The notes beneath the pieces are model-generated. The model saw only the letters and a list, made by a program, of their open reading frames with translations, did no database searches and had not been told where the DNA came from. Source: Hyphomicrobium sp. (GTDB lineage: Bacteria; Pseudomonadota; Alphaproteobacteria; Rhizobiales; Hyphomicrobiaceae). Taken from it: a stretch of DNA of 64,000 bases. The position numbers and the translations under genes were made by a program. Of the stretch, positions 9,030-16,729 are shown piece by piece. Within the stretch, counting starts at the first letter, position 1. Each line of letters starts with the position of its first letter. Location: positions 1 through 64,000 of the forward strand of contig NZ_WBUE01000021.1 in assembly GCF_009026145.1 (NCBI RefSeq). Direction: 5' to 3'.

Positions 9030-9407
9030 ATCGCATATTCCCTGCGTTTATTCGCTACCGCGTCTTGATGCCGCCGCCATATCGCCAGCCGCGGCTAAGT
9101 GATACAATGCGAGGTGTCAAGGCGGGGTTTTCGTGCTGCCCCCTTGGGTTACCGACGGCGGTGTGGTTCGCATGCGATCCGCCGGACGCCCAGTGGAGAG
9201 ATTCATCGAAAGCATTACGCACACCTTGGCCGCAATCTTCTAAGAGGGTTCCCGTCACCTGAGGATGTATCTAAGCGCGAATCCTGCCACCCCTTGATCC
9301 CGCAAGATAGACAGGCTGCAACAGCCCATGCATCCCGTGCACACAGTTTTGATGGCCGCGAAACCGCACAACGCGCGGCGCACATTCGGTCCTGGAGGGC
9401 TACAAGC
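9030..9407. other. Divergent intergenic region without a clear gene
   Basis: This 378-base stretch separates the minus-strand epimerase operon from the plus-strand isomerase gene and must hold promoters for both. Short open frames exist but none has a convincing ribosome site or recognisable product. I see no perfect stress or FNR motif in it. Confidence 0.5.
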
Positions 9408-10019
9408 GTGTTGAAAGGCGTCGTCGAAGCAACACCCGCCGATCCCATCTCAGCCTACTTCAATGAGCTGACCCGCGCCCTGACGGCCGTCAGGGTAAGC
9501 GATGGCGAGGGACGCCCGCTCGACATCAAAGACGGCTTCGAATGGGTCGCGGACACGGCCCGCAGCACCCACACCTCCGGTAACAAGGTCATCCTCATCG
9601 GCAATGGCGGCAGCGCCGCTGTCGCCAGTCACCACGCAATCGAATTCCTGAAGAACGGCGGCATTCGCGCCCTGGCGCTCAATGATGCGGCGGCGCTGAC
9701 CGCCCTCAGCAACGACTTCGGCTATGCCAATGTGTTCTCCCAGCAGCTGAAGACGCAGGGCGTCCCCGGCGATATGCTCATCGCCATCTCGAGTTCCGGT
9801 CAATCGGTCAACATTCTCAAGGCGGTCGAGGCGGCGCGTACCAATGGGATGAAGGTCGCCACCTTGAGCGGATTCCAGCCCGACAACCTGCTGCGCGGCC
9901 GGGGGGATGTAAACTTCTACGTTAATTCCAACGAATATGGATTTGTCGAGGTTGCGCATCACGCGCTAATTCAGGCCATACTTGATATCTACGTCTTCCC
10001 GCGACGCCCCACGAAGTGA
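9408..10019 (+). CDS. SIS-domain phosphosugar isomerase (GmhA-like)
   Basis: A protein of 203 residues with one SIS domain: GNGGSAAVASHHA is the phosphosugar loop and AISSSGQSVNI the second serine-rich phosphate site. The closest described family is sedoheptulose-7-phosphate isomerase GmhA, which starts ADP-heptose synthesis for lipopolysaccharide; the exact substrate here is not certain. I take the GTG at 9408 as start because GGAGG lies 9 bases before it; the frame is open further upstream but that stretch lacks family similarity. The CysN/C-like fusion follows 45 bases downstream on the same strand. Confidence 0.78.
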   Translation: MLKGVVEATPADPISAYFNELTRALTAVRVSDGEGRPLDIKDGFEWVADTARSTHTSGNKVILIGNGGSAAVASHHAIEFLKNGGIRALALNDAAALTALSNDFGYANVFSQQLKTQGVPGDMLIAISSSGQSVNILKAVEAARTNGMKVATLSGFQPDNLLRGRGDVNFYVNSNEYGFVEVAHHALIQAILDIYVFPRRPTK

Positions 10020-10064
10020 CCGGCGCCCCGGGGCGCCACCTTCCGCAACGGGAACGCGAGCCGA

Positions 10065-11537
10065 ATGCCAAGCGCAGGGCGTGCCAGAGAACCCGACAAG
10101 CGGGCCTTGAGAATAAGCGTCCGCGACGCAGCCGGGGCAGACAAATCAACGCTCATCGAGCAGCTCCAGCACCTCTTTCTGCCATCGCCGGTGCTGGCCG
10201 CCGAGGCCGACCTTTCACATGCCGTAGACGTCTCGGTGGTCGTAGTCGCCGCGGCCGGAGGCTTCTCGTCCGAGGCGCGTCGGGCGGCAGCCATTGCCCG
10301 CACCACCGGCGTACGTCACATCGTACTCGCCGTGAACATGCACGATCTCGCCGGATGGGATCGTGCTGCTTTCGAAGCGGTGAGCGCCGCCTTCTGCGAG
10401 TTCACGCGCAGGCTCGAGTTCTCGACCGCCGTCGCCATTCCGGTTTCCCAGTTGAACGTGCACGATCTAGATGAGCTGAGCGCAGACGCCGCGTGGTACG
10501 CGGGCCCGACGCTGCTGGCGCATCTCGATGCGCTCGCGGCCGAGGTCAGGTTAGCCCACCATGCGGTGCAGGAAGCGCCACAGCTGACTGAGCAGTTTGC
10601 GGCGCATGTCGCCTGCGTATCGGACGAAGAGCTGCTTCCGGGGCGTGAATACAAACTCAAGCTTGCCGGACGCGAGCTGACGGCAAGCGTAACGGCCATA
10701 AAGTATCGCCTCGACGTTGACAGCCTCCGCCGCCTGCCGGCGCGAACGCTGGCCCGGGGCGAGATTGGCGTCTGCACGATCGCGACCCAGACGCCCGTAG
10801 CGTTGGCCGACCAGGCTGACGCGCCGGACGCTGGCCGCTTCGTCATCAGCGACCTTCATACGGATGCGCCGATCGCCGCCGGCACCGTCGATTTCGCCCT
10901 GCGTCGCGGCATGAACCTGCATTGGCAGCCGCTGGCGGTGACCAAAAGCCTGCGCGCCTCCCTGAAGGAGCAGCGGCCGTGCGTGGTTTGGTTTACCGGC
11001 CTGTCGGGGGCAGGAAAATCCACGATCGCCAATCTGGTCGAGGGCTGGCTGGCGCAGCGCGGCCACCACACCTACCTGCTCGACGGCGACAACATTCGCC
11101 ACGGGCTCAACAAGGACCTCGGCTTCACGGCAGTTGATCGCGTCGAGAATATCCGCCGCGTCGGCGAGGTGGCGCGGCTGTTCGTCGACGCGGGCGTCAT
11201 CGTGTTGTGCTCGTTCATCTCGCCGTTCCGTGCCGAGCGGGAAGCGGTGCGCAGCCTCCTCGAGGAAGGCGAGTTCATGGAGATCCATGTCACCGCGCCT
11301 CTGGAGGTCTGCGAGCGCCGCGACCCGAAAGGCCTCTATGCAAAATGCCGTGCCGGCCACCTGCCGAACTTCACCGGCATCGATTCACCGTACGAAGCGC
11401 CGGAGAACGCGGACCTGGTGCTCGACACGACGTCGGCCTCCGCCACCGAGCTCGCGCAGCGCGTCGTCACCCTGCTCCAGGCGCGCGGAATTGTGGGCGC
11501 ACCCCGACCGCGCGTCCGCGCGGCTGGGGGCCTTTAA
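10065..11537 (+). CDS. Degenerate CysN fused to intact APS kinase (CysC)
   Basis: A protein of 490 residues built like the bifunctional CysN/CysC (NodQ) proteins but about 140 residues shorter than usual. The GTPase part is damaged: the P-loop reads AGADKST (the Gly before Lys is Asp), no DTPGH switch II motif can be found, and the NKxD base-recognition motif reads NMHD. The EF-Tu-like domain II appears absent, while domain III (LLPGREYKLKL to FALRRGMNLHW) is recognisable. The C-terminal APS kinase is complete: GLSGAGKST at residues 312-320, then LLDGDNIRHGLN, SFISPFRAER and NFTGIDSPYEAPE. It should phosphorylate adenylyl sulfate to PAPS. No cysD is nearby; glycan genes surround it. Confidence 0.85.
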   Translation: MPSAGRAREPDKRALRISVRDAAGADKSTLIEQLQHLFLPSPVLAAEADLSHAVDVSVVVVAAAGGFSSEARRAAAIARTTGVRHIVLAVNMHDLAGWDRAAFEAVSAAFCEFTRRLEFSTAVAIPVSQLNVHDLDELSADAAWYAGPTLLAHLDALAAEVRLAHHAVQEAPQLTEQFAAHVACVSDEELLPGREYKLKLAGRELTASVTAIKYRLDVDSLRRLPARTLARGEIGVCTIATQTPVALADQADAPDAGRFVISDLHTDAPIAAGTVDFALRRGMNLHWQPLAVTKSLRASLKEQRPCVVWFTGLSGAGKSTIANLVEGWLAQRGHHTYLLDGDNIRHGLNKDLGFTAVDRVENIRRVGEVARLFVDAGVIVLCSFISPFRAEREAVRSLLEEGEFMEIHVTAPLEVCERRDPKGLYAKCRAGHLPNFTGIDSPYEAPENADLVLDTTSASATELAQRVVTLLQARGIVGAPRPRVRAAGGL

Positions 11538-11677
11538 TATCGGCAATAGCTGTTGAAAGCGGCAGTCCGCGGCGCAACGTGTCGTCCAGAGCACAGGGCG
11601 CCGATTATGTTCCCGTACCGATAGTCTCTCCGATGACTTGTGCATAAATTCCGCTGTACGCGGAGATTCGCCAAACG

Positions 11678-12103
11678 ATGGCAGCAACCTGGCGATCAGG
11701 GTCACGTGTGCAGAGAGCGGCGCTCGTCATTGCGCTGGCGATGAGCGCTGCCGGTTGCTCGACCATGGCCGATCTGAGCGGCGTTCCCCGCCCCGGCTAC
11801 CAGAAGGACGGCACCTACGTTCTCAGCGCCGAGGAGCAAGGCCTCGGTTGTCGTGAGCTGCAGGCGCGCCAACTGGGATTGCAGGAGCAGCTCGAGGCGC
11901 TGCCGGCAAAGGCCGTTCAGCAGATGCAGGAGCTGCCGCAGACTATCGCCGGCGCCTGGGGACGTCTCGTGGGCGCGTCGGACCAGGGTGTTCCTGCGCT
12001 TGCCGAATACAACGAGGTAAAGGCCGAGTCCGCGGCACTCAATGAGAGCCTGCAGCGGAAAGGCTGCGGGACCTCGGTCGAGACGGCGTCGATCAAGCGC
12101 TGA
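11678..12103 (+). CDS. Putative lipoprotein of unknown function
   Basis: A protein of 141 residues with a type II signal peptide: a basic N-terminus, a hydrophobic stretch and a lipobox ending AAGC, so the mature protein is probably lipid-anchored in the periplasm or outer membrane. The rest is rich in Gln, Glu and Leu and looks helical, possibly a coiled coil. An in-frame GTG at 11708 is an alternative start. I recognise no family. Confidence 0.7.
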   Translation: MAATWRSGSRVQRAALVIALAMSAAGCSTMADLSGVPRPGYQKDGTYVLSAEEQGLGCRELQARQLGLQEQLEALPAKAVQQMQELPQTIAGAWGRLVGASDQGVPALAEYNEVKAESAALNESLQRKGCGTSVETASIKR

Positions 12104-12119
12104 GGTGAGCCAACCCGGC

Positions 12120-13160
12120 TCATGGCCGACGGCGCGCAAACTCGATCATGAGCCAGGCGACGAGGCTTAGCCCAGCCAGCAACGCCAGGCCCGCCGACAC
12201 CGGTGAGCGCGCCACGACACTCAGGGCCGCCAGCGTTACGAGCCCGACATTGACCGCGAACACACGGCTGATGATCTGCGTGTTGCTGAAGCCATTGTCG
12301 CGCGCCCGCTGGTAGAAGTGCGTGCGGTGCGCCACCCACAGCCGCTCGCCGGTATGCGCCCGGCGCAGCAGGGTTATGCCGGTATCGGCAACAAAATAGA
12401 GGGGCAGCAGCACCGCCGCCGTCGCGTGCCCCGAAGCGGCAACGATGATCAGTAGCCAGGCGAGCAGCAGCCCCACGGGCAGACTGCCCATATCGCCCAT
12501 GAACAAGCGCGCCACCGGTCGATTGAAGGGAGCAAAGCCGAGCATGGCGCCGTTGAGGGCCAGGGCGAGGACCAGCGCCTCGGGCGGCAACGCTCCCAGC
12601 GCCCCGATGATTGCCACCCCGGCGGTGATCGGCACGACCTCCGCCACCATCATCCAGTCGATGCCGTCCATGAAGTTGACGAGATTGACGAACCACAGCG
12701 CGCCGATGAACAGCAGCGCGCGCTCGAGCCAGGTGGGCAGAAACGGCAGCGCCCGCAGCTCATCGGGCAAAGCCGTCAGCACGATGCCGACCGCCAGCGC
12801 CTGAACACCGAGCTTGGCTGCGGCACCGAGATGGTAGATATCGTCGGCGGCACCGAGCAGCATCAGCATGAAGGCGGCGAAAAGCACGCGCAGCACGTCG
12901 TTGTGCGCGCCGGCAGCGGCGGCGTCGGAGGCTAGAACCGCCGCGGCCGTCACGCCCAGCGTCGCCGCACAGATACCAAGGCCGCCCCATTGCGGGGTCG
13001 GCGTCGCGTGCGAGGAGCGGTGCGTCGGCAGGGCAAGCGCGAAGCTGTGGAACAGCGGCGACAGAGCCAGGATGAGCGCGGCGCAGGCGAACAGCGCGCC
13101 GAGCCAGATGAGCGGCGCGAGGTTCCCAACGATCGTCCAGGCGCCGGCGGTGTCAGGCAT
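12120..13160 (-). CDS. WecA/MraY-like polyprenyl-phosphate glycosyl-1-phosphate transferase
   Basis: An integral membrane enzyme of 346 residues with about ten helices. The family's catalytic motifs are present: GAADDIYHLG (Asp-Asp pair), NFMDGIDWM (N..DG.D), FMGDMGSLPVG, and the C-terminal basic loop RRAHTGERLWVAHRTHFYQR. Such enzymes transfer a sugar-1-phosphate from a UDP-sugar to undecaprenyl phosphate and start O-antigen or exopolysaccharide assembly; mraY itself would lie in the cell division cluster, which is not here. I use the ATG at 13160; a TTG precedes it directly. Ends 17 bases from the convergent lipoprotein gene. Confidence 0.88.
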   Translation of the reverse strand: MPDTAGAWTIVGNLAPLIWLGALFACAALILALSPLFHSFALALPTHRSSHATPTPQWGGLGICAATLGVTAAAVLASDAAAAGAHNDVLRVLFAAFMLMLLGAADDIYHLGAAAKLGVQALAVGIVLTALPDELRALPFLPTWLERALLFIGALWFVNLVNFMDGIDWMMVAEVVPITAGVAIIGALGALPPEALVLALALNGAMLGFAPFNRPVARLFMGDMGSLPVGLLLAWLLIIVAASGHATAAVLLPLYFVADTGITLLRRAHTGERLWVAHRTHFYQRARDNGFSNTQIISRVFAVNVGLVTLAALSVVARSPVSAGLALLAGLSLVAWLMIEFARRRP

Positions 13161-13208
13161 CAAGACCGCTCTCGTGCAGTGCCGCTGCCGCTAAGCATGA
13201 ATGAACGC

Positions 13209-13253
13209 TGGCTGGGGCGCCAGGATTCGAACCTGGGAATGGCGAAATCAAAA
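13209..13253 (-). repeat. Distal attachment-site copy of the tRNA-Gln 3' half
   Basis: Forty-five bases match the 3' part of the tRNA-Gln gene at 15047-15091 with one mismatch (A at 13245 for G at 15083), covering CCA, acceptor strand, T arm, variable region and part of the anticodon stem. The match then stops abruptly. No D arm or 5' acceptor strand follows, so this is not a tRNA gene but the att copy left by an integrase. Confidence 0.88.
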
Positions 13254-13530
13254 CCACCCAGTTAGCTAACAAAATCAAGGGCCATTCCAACTTTCCTTGC
13301 TTTGTTCTCAGCATGCGAAATCAAGACCTTATACGATAAGTAGGAACGCATTTAACTGAGAGACGGGGGCATTGTCCTCCTGGATTTCTATGTCGCTCAT
13401 TGAAGACGGGCCGCACCCGATGCACAGCCAGATAACCGGCCTGAGAAGGCGCCGACGTCTCCATCCCTGATCGCCACTGACCAGCTCATGCTACAGATAG
13501 GGCATCTGAGTCACGGGGGGCACTGACAGG

Positions 13531-14160
13531 ATGGCGTGGGTTAAGGATCAAGTCACCACCCTCAAGGAGTTTGGCAGAAAGCGGCTGTGGCTTGGTGCGG
13601 CTAGCAGTGCAGCAGCGGCGTCGGCAACCGCTTTGTGGGCGTACTTGGGGCCAGACATGAGCACGTTCCCCAAGTACCTTCCGGCCCTGGTCTTCACAGC
13701 ACTTGCTGGCGTGCTGCTGGTCTTGTGGCTGTTGTCAGGAGCCACGGACGTCAGAAAGAAGCTCAGAGGGGTAACGAACCTAGAGAATGTCTTGGACGTC
13801 CTGTCGACCTACTTCAGCGACGCGAACAAGGACCTCTTTAACCGGCGATTACACAACGATACAGAATACGGCACATGGCGCGCCGACTGGAAACGTTGGC
13901 AAAAGGAAGTCGAGGAGCATCTAGAGAAGCACCTCGGGCTACGCGAGCGCAACATCTTCCACAACATCGTGCTGTTCAAGGAGGAGTGGATTAACGGCAG
14001 CTACGTCGACTCGTCAGAGACGAGAGAAGGTGGCGAGTTGGTGGTTAAGTCCAGGCACAACTTTGATCGCAATATTCTGTACCGCCAGCTTGAGTCGATA
14101 CGGCAAACGATCATCCGACATAGCGATAGGGCTGCCAAATGGCGCGCCGAAGATAATTGA
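13531..14160 (+). CDS. Two-helix membrane protein of unknown function
   Basis: A protein of 209 residues: a short basic N-terminus, two transmembrane helices (about residues 21-38 and 49-68), then a cytoplasmic region of 140 residues rich in Lys, Glu, Trp and His that is probably helical. Codon use is less GC-biased than in neighbouring genes, consistent with its place inside the tRNA-Gln element. I recognise no family. Cargo proteins of such elements sometimes serve in defence, but nothing in this sequence shows that. Confidence 0.65.
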   Translation: MAWVKDQVTTLKEFGRKRLWLGAASSAAAASATALWAYLGPDMSTFPKYLPALVFTALAGVLLVLWLLSGATDVRKKLRGVTNLENVLDVLSTYFSDANKDLFNRRLHNDTEYGTWRADWKRWQKEVEEHLEKHLGLRERNIFHNIVLFKEEWINGSYVDSSETREGGELVVKSRHNFDRNILYRQLESIRQTIIRHSDRAAKWRAEDN

Positions 14161-14231
14161 GGAACCCTCTACGACTTCCGCACTCGCCCACTCCAAGAGC
14201 GACCAACTTCCAAGAAAAGCAACACGCATTC

Positions 14232-14477
14232 ATGACGCGTCGCCCTACCCGACCTGTAATACCGCATGGGTGTTGGCCTCGACTTATGAACGCTGCGACC
14301 GCCGCCGGTTATTGCGGTGAGCCGTCGATTGCCTCATTCCGGCGTCGCGTCGGTAGCCACTATCCCCTGCCCGTCAACCTTCGAGGCCGCACCCTCGTTT
14401 GGGACAAGATCGCACTCGACGAAGCGATCGACGGTTTCAGCAGGCCATCATGCGTCGACGCTGTTAATGTGCTGTAG
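14232..14477 (+). CDS. Small excisionase/AlpA-like DNA-binding protein
   Basis: A protein of 81 residues. The stretch LMNAATAAGYCGEPSIASFR followed by YPLPVNLRGRTLVWDKIALDEAID resembles the winged-helix excisionase/AlpA proteins found next to integrases in Hyphomicrobiales elements: helix-turn-helix, then a hairpin and a helix. The start is uncertain because the ribosome site is weak. It probably is a recombination directionality factor left from the element. Confidence 0.55.
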   Translation: MTRRPTRPVIPHGCWPRLMNAATAAGYCGEPSIASFRRRVGSHYPLPVNLRGRTLVWDKIALDEAIDGFSRPSCVDAVNVL

Positions 14478-14493
14478 AACGCCGCTGGATACT

Positions 14494-14805
14494 TCATGCG
14501 AACGATTTGAGCGTCGGGATCTTGCTGACGTCGACGTCGCGGGCGGCGTGCCAGGTGTCATAGGCTGCCTGCAGCCCCACCCACAGGTCCGGGCCATTGC
14601 CGAATAGCTTTCCGAGTCGCACGGCGACCGCCGGCGAGACGGGCTTGCGCTCGTTCAGGATGTCGTCGAGGTGCTGGCGCGAGATCCCGGCCAGCTTCGC
14701 AAGCTCGATCTTGGTACGCCCCAGCGCCGGCAAGATGTCCTCGCGGATGATGGCCCCCGGATGCGTGGGTGGACGCTTAGGGTCACGGGTCGCGGTGTAC
14801 GACAT
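14494..14805 (-). CDS. higA: HigA-type XRE antitoxin, apparently without toxin
   Basis: A protein of 103 residues of the HigA/VapI family: PTHPGAIIREDILPALG at the N-terminus, a helix-turn-helix (KIELAKLAGISRQHLDDILN) and the conserved NERKPVSPAVAVRLGKLFGNGPDLW segment. HigA binds and neutralises the HigB ribonuclease and represses their operon. higB normally sits directly upstream; between 14806 and the tRNA there is no recognisable higB frame, so this is an orphan or a remnant. Confidence 0.85.
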   Translation of the reverse strand: MSYTATRDPKRPPTHPGAIIREDILPALGRTKIELAKLAGISRQHLDDILNERKPVSPAVAVRLGKLFGNGPDLWVGLQAAYDTWHAARDVDVSKIPTLKSFA

Positions 14806-15046
14806 GGCTCTGATCCAGTGTGTTCGTCGCTCTGCTCACGCGATGCCGATCTAAACACCACACAACTGCAAACGTCTTCAAGGCGACGCGGTCAGATCGA
14901 CGCCAGAAGGCAGCGGATGCCGGCTCCGCCGTTCGTGCTTTAGATTCAAGGAGCCCTCCAACTCGATCAACGCGAAAACGAGTCATTCGAGTTGGAATGG
15001 CGCTGCATTCCAACCTCAACAAAACGGTGCAAGTCATTGATTTAAT

Positions 15047-15091
15047 TGGCTGGGGCGCCAGGATTCGAACCTGGGAATGGCGGAATCAAAA
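15047..15091 (-). repeat. Attachment-site core within tRNA-Gln
   Basis: The 3' half of the tRNA-Gln gene, repeated at 13209-13253 with one mismatch. This is the proximal att site of the integrated element. Confidence 0.85.
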
Positions 15092-15121
15092 TCCGCTGCC
15101 TTACCACTTGGCTACGCCCCA
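15047..15121 (-). tRNA. tRNA-Gln (UUG)
   Basis: Read on the minus strand from 15121, a 75-base cloverleaf including the encoded CCA (15049-15047). The acceptor stem TGGGGCG pairs with CGCCCCA, the T arm carries GGTTCGAATCC, and the anticodon loop holds TTG between CGGA- and TCCG-type stem strands, giving glutamine. It remains whole although an element has inserted at its 3' end. Confidence 0.95.
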
Positions 15122-15394
15122 TCGTCCCCAGCGCCGTCAGCTTCGGCAAAGCCATGCTTCGCTAAAGACGCGAGCACACGTTGCGTGGACGCGGGGCAGC
15201 GCCCCATATAGTCGGTGGCGTGTAAGCGAGCAATCCCGCGGCAATTGCGCCTGGGGACGCCGGTGCGGCGTGGCCCAAGGCGCATGAAAACCGTTCGCTT
15301 GCGGGGCTGGCGCATGGCCGCTATAAAGCCGCCCTCGCCGCAGGTCTCCCCCAGGAGACCCCGGCGCTGTCCCTCAAAGGACTGATTGGTCGGG

Positions 15395-15471
15395 CGGAGC
15401 GTAGCGCAGCCTGGTAGCGCACTTGCTTCGGGAGCAAGGGGTCGGGAGTTCGAATCTCCCCGCTCCGACCA
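15395..15471 (+). tRNA. tRNA-Pro (CGG)
   Basis: A 77-base cloverleaf with encoded CCA. The acceptor stem CGGAGCG pairs with CGCTCCG, the D arm contains AGCCTGGTAGCGC, the anticodon stem CTTGC/GCAAG encloses a CGG anticodon, and the T arm carries GAGTTCGAATCTC. Proline CGG tRNA. Confidence 0.95.
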
Positions 15472-15554
15472 TCATTTCTAGCAGTCTCGACCTATCTCGA
15501 CCTATCCGGCGCGGCTATGGCGCTGTCGGCTCCGCGCGGCACCTCCCGCGCCGA

Positions 15555-16205
15555 TCAAAGGTGTGGGGCTGTGAGCGTGCGCCGGCAGGTGTCGCGCCAC
15601 GTTTCCTTCGACATGTGCGTCGCGGCGTCCCAAGCGGCCTCGCACCCGGCCATCGTCTTGCCGACGGCCCCCTGGCGATTGGCGTTGCCGCCAGCGGTGA
15701 GCCGCGCCGGATCGCCGCTGTTGCGGTCTGGAGGTGCCTGGTCGGCGAAGCCGGGCGTTGCAGCTTCCGTCGCCGCGTCGCTGCTGCTGCCTGCGGAGGT
15801 GCCGCTGCGGTCGGCGCCGACGCCGGGCGCCGAGGGCGGAATCGGCGTGCCGGCCGGTGACTGCAGCGCGCGCTGTCGCGCCGCTTCGAGCGCGGCGCCC
15901 GAGGGAGGAGCCATGCCGGAAAGTGCCGTCGTGCCAGCGGGCTCTCCGGGAACGAGGATGCCCGGCGTCATTCTTGCAGCGGCACCGCTCCTATCGCTTC
16001 TCGTGCCGGCACCGCCCGCGTCGGATGTCGAGCCACCGATACGCGGTGCGGACATGCCGGCAGGCGAGCGGCCCGCACCGGCGCTGACGCCGCCGCTGGT
16101 GCCGCTCGATTGCGCAAAGGCAGTGCTCGCCGCAAGCATAGGAGCCGCGCCGAGCGCCAGGCCGAGCGTCAGCATGACTGCAAGCTTGTCGGCAGGGCGA
16201 TGCAT
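15555..16205 (-). CDS. Exported low-complexity protein
   Basis: A protein of 216 residues starting at the ATG at 16205 (GGGAGG ribosome site) with a signal peptide ending near AFAQSS. The mature part is dominated by Ser, Gly, Ala and Pro with no obvious fold; only the last 40 residues look ordered and contain two cysteines (AGCEAAWD and DTCRRTL). I recognise no function. An imperfect stress-type motif (GGAAC-N16-CATT) lies at 16247-16271 upstream. Confidence 0.7.
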   Translation of the reverse strand: MHRPADKLAVMLTLGLALGAAPMLAASTAFAQSSGTSGGVSAGAGRSPAGMSAPRIGGSTSDAGGAGTRSDRSGAAARMTPGILVPGEPAGTTALSGMAPPSGAALEAARQRALQSPAGTPIPPSAPGVGADRSGTSAGSSSDAATEAATPGFADQAPPDRNSGDPARLTAGGNANRQGAVGKTMAGCEAAWDAATHMSKETWRDTCRRTLTAPHL

Positions 16206-16381
16206 TCTCGACCTCCCGCGTTCAGCCAGCCTCGACATCCAAATCCAATGCGTCGCGTCCACCGAAGTTCCGCAGCCCGGAACGGCTCACATCGGACGCG
16301 CAATGCTATCGTTGGCGCGCTGCAGGCGCGCCGGCGATAATGTGGTTGCACGCAAGATGCTGCGCCCTCAATGGGGGCGGG

Positions 16382-16582
16382 CTACTCAGTGCGCACGGGC
16401 GGCGGGGTGTTGGGGACGACTTGTTCGGCGCTGGTCGGATTGTCAGTGTCCGAGCCTGTCGGGACCACGGCTATGACGAGCAGGGCAGCAAGAACGCCCA
16501 AGCCGAGCATGGCGAGAACCCAGGTGGTTGCGCTATCCGCGCCCCGATTGCGCGAAGCGGGCAAATCTCGTTCGCGTGCCAT
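16382..16582 (-). CDS. Small single-pass membrane protein
   Basis: A protein of 66 residues with a charged N-terminus, one transmembrane helix (about residues 19-42) and a Pro/Thr-rich tail. The start at 16582 has a near-perfect AAGGAGGT site. A GGAAC-N16-GGTT motif, one base off the EcfG consensus, lies just upstream, so stress control is possible. Function unknown. Confidence 0.75.
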   Translation of the reverse strand: MARERDLPASRNRGADSATTWVLAMLGLGVLAALLVIAVVPTGSDTDNPTSAEQVVPNTPPPVRTE

Positions 16583-16609
16583 GTTGCACCTCCTTCCTAC
16601 GAGGGAACT

Positions 16610-16634
16610 AACCCTTCAGGCTAGGAACCGTTCC
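16610..16634 (-). promoter_or_regulatory. Candidate EcfG-type promoter (one mismatch)
   Basis: On the minus strand, GGAAC (16634-16630), 16 bases, then GGTT (16613-16610); the consensus -10 is CGTT. It points at the small membrane protein starting at 16582. Confidence 0.4.
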
Positions 16635-16729
16635 TCCGCCGCGCGGGGGGTGCTGGAAAGCGTGGCAATCGGTCTCTAGGCTGGCGCTTGCACGCGAAGA
16701 AATTTCGAACAACACCGACAAAGTTCGAG

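Larger units (their letters stand above)
13209..15091. mobile_element. Small decayed integrative element at tRNA-Gln
   Basis: About 1.8 kb lies between two direct copies of the tRNA-Gln 3' half (13209-13253 and 15047-15091). The interior has visibly lower GC than its flanks and carries an orphan membrane protein, a small excisionase-like protein and a HigA-type antitoxin with no toxin. No integrase remains. The layout is the classic outcome of tyrosine-recombinase integration into the 3' end of a tRNA gene, here reduced by deletion. The tRNA gene itself is intact. Confidence 0.8.

Noticed and set aside
13209..13253. A second tRNA-Gln gene
   Set aside because: Only the 3' half is present; D arm, 5' acceptor strand and the anticodon triplet are missing, so it is an att-site copy.
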